This document shows positions 11,560 to 21,977 of a DNA stretch of 64,000 bases, in pieces. The notes below the pieces were generated by a model. It was given only the letters and a program-made list of their open reading frames with translations, did not search any database and was not told the DNA's origin. Made by a program: the position numbers and the translations under genes. Every line of letters starts with the position of its first letter. The first letter of the stretch is position 1. Source of the DNA: Tenebrio molitor (Eukaryota; Arthropoda; Insecta; Coleoptera; Tenebrionidae). Where the stretch lies: positions 12,152,001 to 12,216,000 of the forward strand of contig NC_091049.1 in NCBI RefSeq assembly GCF_963966145.1, written 5' to 3'.

Positions 11560-12209
11560 TTACCTATCTAGTTCTTAGGGATGTTGCACAGTAATAAAAC
11601 TTTTGGGCGAGGTGTAGTTCAAGTTGCAGAAGTATTCAGAATTCTTGGATCGGTCAAACACTGCAGCAGGTACCCTCTCGAGACCCGTCAGTCATAAAAT
11701 TAGCATTTTACAAGAGCATTAAATCTTCGTATTGTGAACAAATTTGTTGGCAAATTTTAGATTTTCTTATTTCTTGTAGTTTGGATGTATTTATCTGTGC
11801 ACTTTAGTGGTTGAATATCTTACTTGCAGAAAATTCTTTTGAAGAAAATAACGGACAATGATTAATACAAATGTAAAGGCTATGACTTTGACAGTGTCAG
11901 ATTTTTCGTATCTCTGCTATCTTTATAATTGATTTCATATAAATGTTCATCAAGTGAGCTGTGCATTTGTAAAAGCACCTTTAATTTAGTTACATTACAA
12001 AAGTCACATTTATGAAGGTCATGTCCAATAAATCTTTACTTGGTAAAAATACAAAGACAAAAACAAATAAGAATTACCTTAATTTAATCATTAATAAATT
12101 TCAAATTTTAATTTGCAAACGTCAATCATAATGACAATAAAGCTTAAACTACACCAAATTTTTGTAAAATGATAGGAAAAAGGTGGACAACATTTTTTGT
12201 CCGGAATAT

Positions 12210-12351
12210 ATAGTTATTTATGATCAATTCAAATTAGTTTCTGATCCTAGCTCAAACATACGTGAAGTTACTAAATAATGACGTCATCGCAAATGGGTAA
12301 TAATTGGACTCTAGGATCAGAAATAAATTTGGATTGATCAAAAATAACTAT
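12210..12351. repeat. Short hairpin repeat, 142 bp
   Basis: ATAGTTATTTATGATCAATT ... TTTCTGATCCT pairs with AGGATCAGAAA ... AATAACTAT. The loop contains ATGACGTCATC, and a related segment (GTGACGTCATCCCAAAAGGG) occurs at about 12547. Confidence 0.75.
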
Positions 12352-13793
12352 CAAATTTCAATTTTGTTGACAATTGCTTCGAAAGTTTACGATTGTAATC
12401 AATGTAATAACTAATAAGTGAAAAATAAAAAAATGTCAAATTGACAAGAGCATAAAATAACCACAAGTAATCAATAATAAATAAACGCATCGCATTTTTT
12501 TGTTTGTTCCTGTTGTTTCAATAAAAAGAAAGCGAGAAAGGAAATCGTGACGTCATCCCAAAAGGGTAAAAATTGGACCATAACTTCAGAGTTCAGAGAT
12601 TGAATCTTATTTTCCTAATCCTAGGGATTATTTAGCGTAAGAAAGGTAGGATTACAATAGCGCCCGTTTTCATTACCTGTATGTACAAATCATTTCCATT
12701 AAAAAAAAACCTGTTATCGGATAATACATACTTACAACTTTTCTCCAATTGCAGAAAAATACTTAGAACTCTGTCAGAATCATTTAGACATTTATTGGAA
12801 AAAATTATAGTTTCTGTATAAATTAGTAGGGGTTTTAATATTCTATATTCAATCGTTACTGAGAACAACTAATTACCTACAGCTTGGCCGTTTACTCGAC
12901 GTTACTAGACGCAGGTAGTTTGGCCCAAACGACCGATACCGGGTTCGATAATGGAATGGATGGGAACAGAAAACTTTATGAATGTATAATTGGGATAAAT
13001 ATTTTCCGTTTTGTGATTGCATTTTGAGTGTCACATTCTGAGATTATATAGTTTTTAGGTTAATAATAATTATACCTATTTTAACTTAGGTTTCTTAATT
13101 TAATTTTTTTCAATCCATTTTCATAAAGTAAAACGCCCCAAATTAAATAAACCAAATATCTTTACATCAAAACATTTTCATTAAATTCTAATCACGGATT
13201 TTCTCTATGTATTATGGTTTCATAACGTGTATCAAATTTGAACTGCATCGAACAAAATTTAATTTTTAAAGTGATAGTTTTTTGACTGCTGTACCTAGGT
13301 AATTAATTTTAACAAAAAAGTAATACCCAATTTTTGTGGCGGTGAACAGTATTTATGCATCTATAATACTTTCGTATAAATATAATTTAGTTTTAAAGTC
13401 ATTTTCGTGCTTGTCATAAGTGATGGGACACCCGGTACATAGTTTAAATTTTTATTTCATACTATCCGGTAGATGTTCAATTGCATCATCAATTTGAGTC
13501 CGGTAAGTAAATTATAATAACAATATCAGAGCCGGAAAGTGTCACTAAGCAACACCTAACGGGCTGTTTTATTTTTATACATCAAATTTGATATTGAAAA
13601 GTGAAAAAGACAAAAAATATTTGACAGTTTAACCTTGAAGTCGTTAGGGCTTTACGTGAATTTAGTTTTTTTGGACACCTGTATAATTGGTGCTCGATTA
13701 AAAAAAGTGTTATATGTAGGTATTAGGTATTTCAATTACTCGCTATTATTAGCATTAGTGATTGGTTTACTTTGTTAAAAAGATAAAAAGGTT

Positions 13794-13916
13794 ATGATAC
13801 CGCACCGCGGCAATCCGGCCATCTGCTTTCAGGTATATTTTAAAAATGGGATTCATAAGTTGACCATCGCGGCACGCCGGGCCTGCCCCGAGGGTGTACC
13901 CGTGAGCCCAGTGTAA
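13794..13916 (+). other. GC-rich exon-like 41-codon frame
   Basis: The frame reads MIPHRGNPAICFQVYFKNG, then IHKLTIAARRACPEG and VPVSPV-stop. It is markedly richer in G+C than everything around it. Within it, CTGCTTTCAG (ending 13834) is an acceptor-like sequence and AGTGTAAGTATC (from about 13911) is a donor-like one, so an internal exon of about 80 nt could be defined. I do not recognise the peptide. It may be a captured host exon inside the composite element or chance. Confidence 0.25.
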
Positions 13917-14091
13917 GTATCTTCCCAACAAAAGTTGCATTGCGGACGTTAAGTAGTGATTATGACAACCCGAGTTTACGACCTCCAGGGGCTGCAGGTA
14001 GTTGAGAAGTATAGTGGACTGCCTAATAACCGAATTTTACGTGTTTTGTTGAGGCTTTTGTTTATTTTTTTGCTTCCAATCTAATTTGTTT

Positions 14092-14275
14092 TTCCAAAAA
14101 CTGAGACAGTAGCCCCATGAGATACGTTCTTCTGAATCCAATGCACTTTTTAAATAGTCTCTAAATAAAAAATTGAGCAAAAATAATTAGAATTACTGAA
14201 AAACGTTATTAATTTTTTTAAAAAGAATGAAGCGATTTTTCAAAAAACTGAGACAGTAGCCCGGTGACATACGTT
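14092..14275 (+). repeat. Short direct repeat pair
   Basis: CAAAAACTGAGACAGTAGCC at about 14096 recurs at about 14242, both followed by a GATACGTT/CATACGTT motif. The spacing is about 146 bp. Confidence 0.6.
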
Positions 14276-14409
14276 AATGTTTAACAAAAAATATAGTCAC
14301 CATAGCTTCAAACATAAAACTGTGGAAAAATAATTAGAATCCGTTTAGCACGCTTTACCATTGCTTGGCCAACCACTAGGCAACAGCCTTAGAGGTTTAG
14401 CATCAACAC

Positions 14410-14551
14410 AAAATCAGGAATGTCTTCATCATAGATGAAACCAAATTTAGTTCTATTTACGTCAAGACAGAAAGACCCAACAGGTTGTATTTTGGTACGA
14501 AAATATCAAAAAATTCAAAGTACAGATCAATCCACAGTACTAACAAATTAT
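14410..14551 (+). pseudogene. Tc1-type DDE domain fragment
   Basis: Translation gives KIRNVFIIDETKFSSIYVKT then ERPNRLYFGTKISK. VFIIDETKF matches the first catalytic block of Tc1/mariner transposases (xxFxDExxF). It is on the opposite strand from the HTH fragment 100 bp to its right, so an inversion or two separate elements must be involved. No second or third acidic block follows; the frame stops near 14551. Confidence 0.55.
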
Positions 14552-14620
14552 AACATGTATTTATTAAACATAAAATTAAAAGTTTAAAATAAAAAAACTT
14601 TACAACTAAAACTGAAGAAG

Positions 14621-14914
14621 TCAATATTTGATCATTGCCCCATTTTGTTGTACAACCAAGAGCAATCTATTCCTCGTGGACAGGCACAGATTTCGATGAT
14701 AGTTCGGGGGTGCCGCGTTCTGTTCCACGGAAGACACCCGCCTTCTTCCAGAACCTGGACGCCGAACCACCGTCCCAGTGTGTTCCCACTTCCGCATAAT
14801 AGCATGGATAGTGCCCTTCGATAACCCTAAATTCGTCGAAATTTGCCCATACGACATACCCCTCTGGTGAAGGGTTACTATTTTGGCTTTAGTAAATTCA
14901 GATACGGCTGGCAT
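14621..14914 (-). pseudogene. Tc1-like transposase N-terminal HTH, truncated
   Basis: It starts MPAVSEFTKAKIVTLHQRG and continues MSYGQISTNLGLSKGTIHA, then RKWEHTGTVVRRPGSGRRR. This is the paired-like helix-turn-helix of Tc1-type transposases with the GRPG-like linker (here RRPGSGRRR). After about residue 65 (SSVEQNAA) the similarity ends and the frame runs to an unrelated stop, so the second HTH and the catalytic domain on this strand are deleted. It lies 160 bp inside the right terminus of the composite element, the normal position for a transposase read inward from that end. Confidence 0.8.
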
Positions 14915-15305
14915 TGTATCACTAAATTATTATTATAAACTTGAGAGACGTTTACTTCAAACTGTCAATTTTTCGACTTAATTTATAAACGTCACAATAA
15001 CAGTAAAGGGCAGCTTACATTGACATTTTTTGATATGCCAAAATTTGATCGTTCAAAATTTTTTGTCCGCCATAGTACGATTAGCATCACTGAACAGCAT
15101 AAGCGAATATTTAGATCCACCGTCCCCAACCAACCGTTTCCCGACAAGACCCCGAAGTCCCTATAACCTCGACGGAAGCTTCACGAAAACATCCCGCCGC
15201 CGCATAAGCGAAGACTTAGGTCCGCCCCCGCTAACGGCTTTAAATAACCGTAGCTTCCACAGAAATTTGACTAGACAACCCCACGACTTCCTGATTGAAA
15301 CCTAA

Positions 15306-16476
15306 CTCCCATAGGGGCGCACTTACAACATTTTACTTTAACTTTTTCGAAATCTAGCAACAACACAAAGAAAAACCCGCGTTTAATTCAATCGAACAAA
15401 GCGTAACATTAAACGATGCGAAAAATTCAACAAACCACAACGGAACATTAAACAATGATAAAATAAACAAAACAAAGCGCAACATTAAACAATGATCAAA
15501 TAAAAGAGAACCAAGCGCAAAGTTCAATAACGATAAAATAAAACCCCTTTAAGGTTGTACAATGCCTAAAAATATTACGTTTCACAAACGCAAGATGGCT
15601 CTGAACTGGTACACTCTGATAGTTGGCGTATAGGCAACACACCAACCTTCTAGCCTTCCCTTTACAGACTTCAATTTCTTTGCAGAAATAAGGAGGGTTG
15701 GTGTTCAAGCACAATTATTGTTATCTCTATTGACCGGTAGGTGGATTCAAACTGGACCGCTTCCTTTAACGACCTCCTGTCTACCCGAAGCTTTGGGTAC
15801 CTAACCTATACATGGAAACTGGAAATATATTATTTTTTACTATGGGTATAATCAATCCTGTTAGAAGGTTTTCGAGCCCCGTCTAGCTTGCGTTGGCTCA
15901 CTTACACTCACTCCAGAGAAATCTAAATAATATTTTAATATAGACATTTTTTTAAATTTTCGTAAGACGTAAGACCTACTACTACTATTAAGATGATAAA
16001 TTAAACAGAAAATAGAAAATATCTTTTAAACCTTATTGTTCTCAAGTACCACTTTATTTAACCAAAAATATTTGACGTGTCATTTTTTCATTTCTTTTTC
16101 ATTCTCTAGATAATGCATATGTACCCCTTTCCTACTATTTCATCTGAATCGAATAACAGGAAAAAAAGTGTTTCTCCACGACTATTAAAGAATGAATGCA
16201 TTCTTGTTGGATATTCAACGAAAGAATTATATCAATTACACATCCGGTGAGAGAAAATGCTAAAACTCACGGCTGTCGGCCTGATAAAACCAGTTTTTTA
16301 TGTTATTTTTTAGAATTTGCACCCTTGTGTTAATTTTTAAAGAAAAAAATAAAATTTTCAAATTCTAGGAAATTTTGTATTAATTTTTTTTGGTGTAAAT
16401 GACAATAATACACTGAAATATTTATAAAAATTTTCTTAGAGATCTATTAAGCTACGAGTGCTTTAAAAGATAGCCA
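15306..16476. other. No gene confirmed; contains a repeat copied at 44830-45258
   Basis: From about 16290 to 16476 the sequence (AATTTGCACCCTTGTGTTAA, GGTGTAAATGACAATAATAC, AGAGATCTATTAAGC) is the inverse of 45110-44890. 15305-16270 shows nothing I can name; TTTAATTCAATCGAACAAAG-like short A/C-rich repeats occur at 15380-15520. Confidence 0.5.
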
Positions 16477-17799
16477 CAGTGGCGGCTCGTGACTTTAGGA
16501 CTTGGCAGTGCTGCAGAGCCCAAGTCCAAGTATAATAATAAATAAAATAAAACGAATACAAACTATAGTAACTATGCAGGGTGTTAGTAAATGGTTGGGA
16601 ATAAATTTCAGGATGAACTCCTTACGAAAAATGTGGCTTGAAACCTAAATGAAGTTTTTCGTTAAAATGAGTAGTTTTCTCAAAAAATAAAATGTAGTCC
16701 ACTGTTAGTGAATTTCTCTAATTAGTTCATTTGTCTGCCTAAAATTGCATTAGTTTTGAATTTTTTCCACGTTTAAATTTTTTCTTTAAACCATTATTAA
16801 ATCGTAGTATTTCAAAAAAAATACGCCAAAATACGTTTTTGCGCGATTGTACTCTATTTGGTTGTTTACCACGTCTGTTTCCAAGATAGTAAGCTCTGTT
16901 TACTCGTTGCTAACGATGAACTCGATGGTAAGTAATTTTTGGTGTTCTAGAACGGTAAGTAAAGTTTATTCAAAATTAATCGATTATTATAATAATTTTT
17001 ATGTAGACAGAAGTTGAAGACAAGATGTGGGGGCACTTTCTGGAAACTCATAAAGCTCTTGTAGTCGGCTTTCCTTGGCGCTGCAATGAAATAGCATTAG
17101 CAAACTTGCCGCGACATTGGCATTGTCAAAATTTTCATACCCCGCATTTTCCTTGTCTTCTTGATTACACACTGAGAGCATTCGATAATTAACTCAGGTT
17201 TAGGACCTCCTTTTCGTTTTATTTCCAGTTTTTCGTCAATATTTAGACGAGAAAAGTTTTGATATTTAGATAAAATATCCATTTTTATTATTTAATGTTA
17301 AACAACAATCCACTGAAAATTAGGAAGCGGCGGGCACGTGACGCAAAGTCAATCCTAAATAAACGAGCCGTTGACTTGTTCATCTACTAATTCGCGTCAC
17401 ACTATCTGGCTACACGACTTGCAGCTCCGAGCCCATGCAAAACATGCATATATTACTTGACGTTCATTGGTCAACTCAAGGCCAAGTATGATATTCAGGC
17501 TCTGAAATGCATTGAATTGACGATTTTGACGTGTATAGGTCGGCTGCAACGGCTAGCTGACGTCACGAGGCAGGACACGGATAACGAATGTATTGTGGAT
17601 TGCCGATATAATTCAAAATAGTGAATGTTGATAGATTGCAGCTGAGTCTGACGAGTGAATGAAAAATGCTCGGAAAAATGCAGATATTATTTCCTTTTGG
17701 CAAATCTTGAATTAAAAAATACAATAATAACATAAATTATTTTTTCAAATTATGAGCCGGTGCTGCAGCTCTGCAGCCCTTATTGAAAAACCGCCACTG
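16477..17799. mobile_element. hAT-type non-autonomous element, 8-bp TSD
   Basis: The left end CAGTGGCGGCTCGTGACTTT and right end ...AACCGCCACTG are flanked by the direct repeat GATAGCCA (16469-16476 and 17800-17807). The reverse complement of 44880-44910 reads straight through this site with a single GATAGCCA, an empty paralogous site. The interior holds GCTGCAG-rich subterminal sequence at both ends, a 330-bp segment nearly identical to 19217-19555, and a minus-strand start resembling TTF-type/ZMYM1-like hAT transposases (17282-17097). It lacks a catalytic domain, so it needs a transposase in trans. The same terminus occurs singly at 20981 and 52959. Confidence 0.9.
17002..17282 (-). pseudogene. 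hAT (TTF-type/ZMYM1-like) N-terminal fragment fused to a repeat unit
   Basis: The start MDILSKYQNFSRLNIDEKLE with IKRKGGPKPEL matches, from memory, the beginning of insect TTF-finger hAT proteins (xxFSRLxxEEKxEIKxxGRPxPDL). It then passes at about 17165 into the repeated segment NQEDKENAGYENFDNANVAA seen four more times at 19377-20189, but in a shifted frame. There is no catalytic part. Confidence 0.5.
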
Positions 17800-17936
17800 G
17801 ATAGCCATAAACGACTCCAAATTGAATACAATAATAGACCTATTAGAGACGCAGATTCTAAAAATGTTTTTTAACAACAATTAATTGTTTTTTTTAACAA
17901 TTTTTGTGTTTTTTTTGTCAATAAACAATATGTAAT

Positions 17937-18143
17937 GTTGACTCAAGTGGCAAAAAACAACTTGTCATTTGCAACAGCATTTTTTTCATATTTTTGAAAC
18001 AGATAAGGGCAGAAAGGGACCAGAAAATCATAGTTTGGGTTGAATATTTTCCATATAAGTACAGTTTTAAAGTAATTTCAAACGACTAATGCCATAAAAT
18101 TGCTGTTGCAAATCCAAATTGGTTTTTTGCAACTTGAGTCAAC
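17937..18143. repeat. MITE, ~207 bp
   Basis: GTTGACTCAAGTGGCAAAAA ... TTTGCAACAGCA is inverted as TGCTGTTGCAAA ... TTTTTGCAACTTGAGTCAAC. The interior is non-coding. Confidence 0.8.
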
Positions 18144-18343
18144 TTTAGTTGTTTTCACCAATTTCGTCTTTATGTTGAAAAATTAAGTATTACTGAACCC
18201 ATTTTAATATGTAATACATACAATATATAAAATATATAATCAAAAATCGTTTTAATATATTGAAAGATCAATATTTTAACAACTCAGTGGATTCGTTTGC
18301 CTTTGTGCATATAACTGGACATCCTTCTTCGATTTCGGAAGTA

Positions 18344-18620
18344 TTAGTGATATGTATTTTTTATATTCTCCGAAGGATCGGTTTTCTGTGCAAAAATCGT
18401 TTTAAAGCTCCCGTCAGCACCCGCTCGAGAGGTACCTGAATTAGAGTTTTCCTGTGCGAATGGTAATGAAACCACATATTTACCCGTCTTTGATCGTTTA
18501 TGACGGTCAACAAATAATCGCTCACAGAGAGCGTCATCTTGAGTTATTACTGTTTCCTTTTCAAAAGAGCCCAATTCCCAAAATTTGTTAACCATCTGTT
18601 CAAGGGCGGGTTCTACAAAG
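18344..18620 (-). pseudogene. BEL/Pao retrotransposon pol fragment
   Basis: The minus-strand frame contains ALEQMVNKFWELGSFEKETV, then DDALCERLFVDRHKRSKTGK and YVVSLPF. This is the segment between protease and reverse transcriptase of BEL/Pao polyproteins (FWExE...CExxFxxTxxRxxxGRYVVxLPF). The 3' part (SRAGADGSFKTIFAQK) fits the following SRxxALxxF block loosely. The frame stops before any RT motif. Upstream codons to 18907 are open but poorly matched. No long terminal repeats are visible nearby. Confidence 0.8.
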
Positions 18621-18934
18621 TGACATGAACCGTTTTTTTTTTTGTTAAATGGAAGAGGACTGGTTTTTTGGATAGCATCATTGTTATTAATTGTTGAGGT
18701 GACGGCCTCTTGGACTAACCTTATCTCGTATGATTTGAAAACACACGTGTTATATAACCATAAAATTGTCTGATTCTGGTATCCTATAATAATTGTTCTG
18801 TACAGACAAAAGGGATAGGTGTAACCTAACACAGTAAACGAAAAAGTTGGATAATAGTAACATTTATTTAAATTATAAAGATCACAGATTAAAATATGTG
18901 CCTGCATAACAATAATAAAAGTAAAATAATATTG

Positions 18935-19067
18935 TTATAATGTAATTTATGGCTATCAGATTTTCACTATCCCTGTCCCTTTTGCAGGTAGTCTTAGCTA
19001 AAATATAAAAGCGGGACCAGGGGTAGTGAATGGTCTGATAGCCATAAATTACATTATCACAATATGC
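18935..19067. repeat. Near-perfect palindrome, ~130 bp
   Basis: ATAATGTAATTTATGGCTAT CAGATTTTCACTATCCCTG pairs with its inverse ending ATAGCCATAAATTACATTAT. The loop is about 40 bp and the element is otherwise empty. Confidence 0.85.
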
Positions 19068-19376
19068 AGATAAAACTAAAGTAAACTGTTATCGTATAAC
19101 AACATATCCCTAACAGACGCACATAGATCTACATAGATCTAGTACTGTAACGTTATAATAAACTTAGGACTACGAGTATGTACTATGTATAATACATCTA
19201 TTTATTCATTTTTTTTGCGCGATTGTACTCTATTTGGTTGTTTACCACGTCTGTTTCCAAGATGGTAAGCTCTGTTTACTCGTTACTAACGATAAACTCG
19301 ATGGTAAGTAATTTTTGGTGTTCTAGAACGGTAAGTAAAGTTTATTCAAAATTAATCGATTATTATAATAATTTTT

Positions 19377-20189
19377 ATGTAGACGGAAGTTGAAGACAAG
19401 ATGTGGGGGCACTTTCTGGAAACTCATAAAGCTCTTGTAGTCGGCTTTCCTTGTCGCTGCAATAAAATAGCATTAGCAAACTTGCCGCGACATTGGCATT
19501 GTCAAAATTTTCATACCCCGCATTTTCCTTGTCTTCTTGATTAGGTACACACTGAGGTTGTTGGTTTCGAAAATAATTCTTCATTTATGTAGACAGAAGT
19601 TGAAGACAAGATGTTAGCACTTTCTGGAAACTCACACGGCTCCTGTAGTCGGCTTTCCTTGTTGCTGCAATGAAATAGCATTAGCAAACTTGCCGCGACA
19701 TTGGCATTGTCAAAATTTTCATACCCCACATTTTCCTTGTCTTCTTGATTACACACTGAGATCGTTGGTTTCGAAAATTCTTCATTTATGTAGACGGAAG
19801 TTGAAGACAAGATGTTAGCACTTTCTGGAAACTCACACGGCTCTTGTAGTTGGCCTACCTTGCCGCTGCAATGAAACAATTTTAGTAACAGACTTGCCGC
19901 GACATTAGAATTGTCAAAATGTTCATACCCCGGATTTTCCTTGTCTTCTTGATTTCATATTGAGTTCGCTGGTTTCGAAAATTCTTGATTTATGTAGACA
20001 GAAGTTGAAGACAAGATGTTAGCACTTTCTGGAAACTCACACGGCTCTTGTGGTCGGCATTCCTTGCCGCTGCAATGAAATAATATTAGTGAACTTGCCG
20101 CGACATTAGTATTATCAAAATTTTCATACTACACATTTTCCTTGTCTTCTTAATTACACGTTGAGGTCGTTAGTTTCAAAAATTCTTTA
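19377..20189 (-). repeat. Four tandem ~200-bp coding repeats
   Basis: Unit starts (ATGTAGACRGAAGTTGAAGA on the plus strand) fall at 19377, 19587, 19788 and 19992, giving periods of 210, 201 and 204 bp. On the minus strand each unit encodes about 67 residues: NQEDKENVGYENFDNANVAA, SLLMLFHCS, then LQEPCEFPESANILSSTSVY and INEEFSKP. The period is close to a multiple of three and the first two units are joined in frame at 19879-19541 (112 codons). Other units contain stops. A fifth copy is at 17002-17181. Confidence 0.8.
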
Positions 20190-20263
20190 TTTGTGACGCA
20201 CCCCACATTCAAAGTTTCTTCTACAATATCCACTTCGTTTTCGGAATCACTAATATCACTCAT
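19990..20263 (-). pseudogene. Start of the repeat-bearing ORF
   Basis: From ATG at 20263 the frame reads MSDISDSENEVDIVEETLNV, then KEFLKLTTSTCN-stop-EDKENV, entering the first repeat unit with internal stops. The acidic Ser/Asp/Glu-rich N-terminus resembles those of several DNA-transposon proteins but is not diagnostic. Unrecognised. Confidence 0.35.
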
Positions 20264-20468
20264 TTTACTGCTTGTTTTTCAACACAACTGGCGATATTTG
20301 CGCACAAAAACTGCAATGGCGGTAGTTGTTTGCAGATTGCCTTAGAAACGCGATACAAAAATCGACATTGTGGCAACACGATGTGAAGGGCGTCGTATCG
20401 CATTGCATTCTAGTTAGGAATGTTTTGTAATAAATATTCAATCGCGCAAAAAATCTCATAAGCATGAC

Positions 20469-20568
20469 GAACGTTAATGACAATGTACGGATCTCAGACA
20501 ATATTGGAGTCGTCACAAGCTCCTCCTCCAAACAATTGTCTGCGATCCGTACATTGTCATTACCGTTC
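20469..20568. repeat. Perfect-armed hairpin, ~100 bp
   Basis: GAACGTTAATGACAATGTAC GGATCTCAGACAAT pairs with ATTGTCTGCGATCC GTACATTGTCATTACCGTTC. It lies just outside the right end of the preceding element. Confidence 0.8.
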
Positions 20569-21977
20569 TTTATACTTAATATACTAATTCGACCGGCGCA
20601 GCGGCAGAAATAAACAAACGACGTAGGCGTTTGCGTCTTGGCCCGACGACGGGGTCACCGGAACGTGAACCCGAGGGTGAGGGTGACAAAGACACTTTCC
20701 TGCTCGACACCTTGCTATAATTGCAACAAAAATGTATGAAAAAACTACCGGTCAGTGCGATACACCCAGTCCTCTCGAAACTGTAGCCGGCCCTGGGATG
20801 AAACATACTCAAAAATAATTTGTTAATTTTTGTTTTGGTTCACTACGTGTCCGCGGAGCTCTGAAACAAAAAACATCGGAAATAGGTCGCGGGGGACGGT
20901 TGTGGTACATATTTGCTTATTTGCACTTTAGTCCTGTTGGAGGAGCAGAAATATCTGATTCGGATTTATTTAGATAGATGCAGTGGTGGCTCGTGACCAA
21001 ATTGGATCAATCCGGATTGTCAGGATTGTACCCAATACTTTTTTATTGCAGTCTATATCCGTGTTGGTTTTTTTTTAACTTCAATAGATTTCCACATCAC
21101 CTAATGAGGTACTACTGGCAATGCGTTGACCTATAAAGGGGGTCTCGCCAATAGCCATACTCCCTAATAAAAAAAAAACCTCTTTGGTTTGCACACATTT
21201 AAACAAACAATAAAAATCCAACATGAATATATACTTTAAAAAAACAACGGAAATATCTATCAAATAATGAACTAAACCTGTGGCTTGTCGAATAGTGGGT
21301 AACGGGTATTAGATGCTCGCCTCGTAGCAATCTTTTTTTCGCTTAGGTCACCATGAAAAAAATTTTGGAAACCCCTTAATACTAGCGAAAAAAATTTTCA
21401 CTCGTTTATTTTGGTGTGCACTCTTTCTAATATTAAATTTAACTGGAAAATTGCATTTTTGTCGACTGTTTTAATTGTGGCTAGTACTCCATTATTTTGA
21501 CTACTCATGATGACAGCAGGTATTATTATTTTGTGAATTTCGAAGTTTAATTGTATTTGTATACCCTTGAATAAATTTTGCTTAGAAATTTTCAGGTTAG
21601 GTTGATTTCAATTAAGGTTTTATGTGACGGAAATGGTAACATCATTGCCAACTTGAATGTATTTCGAGTTGAATCATAATTTGACTAATTTGAGTATGAA
21701 TGCCTCTGAAATTCGAACTTGAATATTTATAAAAACAAATGTGCAAGGTTTATTGATCCTATATGTATAATATATGTACTAAGGAAAACTGTATATTTAG
21801 TATATTATAAAACTATATAGATCCATATATTCACAGACCCAACAGGATTTTTTAATGAAATTATATTAGACAACATTGTTCAAATTTGAATGTTGAAAGT
21901 CACGGTCATATTTCTGACAGGAAAAAAAATATATAAAATTGAGTCAGTTTATCTAACATGATAAAAATAAACCACAT
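20569..21977. other. No gene seen; a single hAT-type end at 20981
   Basis: CAGTGGTGGCTCGTGACC at 20981 matches the terminus of the 16477-17799 element but has no partner downstream. 20576-20812 is GC-richer and open on the minus strand without recognisable content. Confidence 0.45.

Larger units (their letters stand above)
11029..15075. mobile_element. Tc1/mariner-type composite element, TA duplicated
   Basis: The left terminus CTATGGCGGACA... (11029) and right terminus ...TGTCCGCCATAG (15075) are identical inverted copies for about 28 bp, through AAAAATTTTGAACGA. Each is flanked by TA, the target duplication of the Tc1/mariner superfamily. The 4,047-bp interior is longer than a simple Tc1 element and holds a nested MITE, a hairpin, an HTH transposase fragment on the minus strand and a DDE fragment on the plus strand, so it looks like a composite or internally rearranged copy. 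The same terminus occurs at 34951-35310 and, as one end only, at 50094. Confidence 0.85.
10975..15305 (+). pseudogene. Older open frame cut by a Tc1-type insertion
   Basis: Reading 10975-11028 and resuming at 15078 after removing the element and one TA gives a single open frame of about 107 codons: DYFADQARVTERLGVV runs straight into RLASLNSISEYLDPP, then a Pro/Arg/Ser-rich tail and stop at 15303-15305. The frame is preserved exactly across the insertion, which supports it having been coding. It starts after a stop at 10972-10974, so it is itself a fragment. The composition would suit the end of a retroelement gag or env-like frame but I recognise no domain. Confidence 0.4.
19211..20453. mobile_element. 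Element with GCGCGATTG inverted ends and coding repeats
   Basis: The ends TTTTTTGCGCGATTG (19211) and CAATCGCGCAAAAAA (20439-20453) are inverted copies. The interior begins with the same 330 bp that lies in the hAT-type element at 16846-17175, then four ~200-bp repeats, then on the minus strand a start codon at 20263. No clear target duplication is visible. Whether the short inverted ends are real termini is an inference. Confidence 0.55.
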
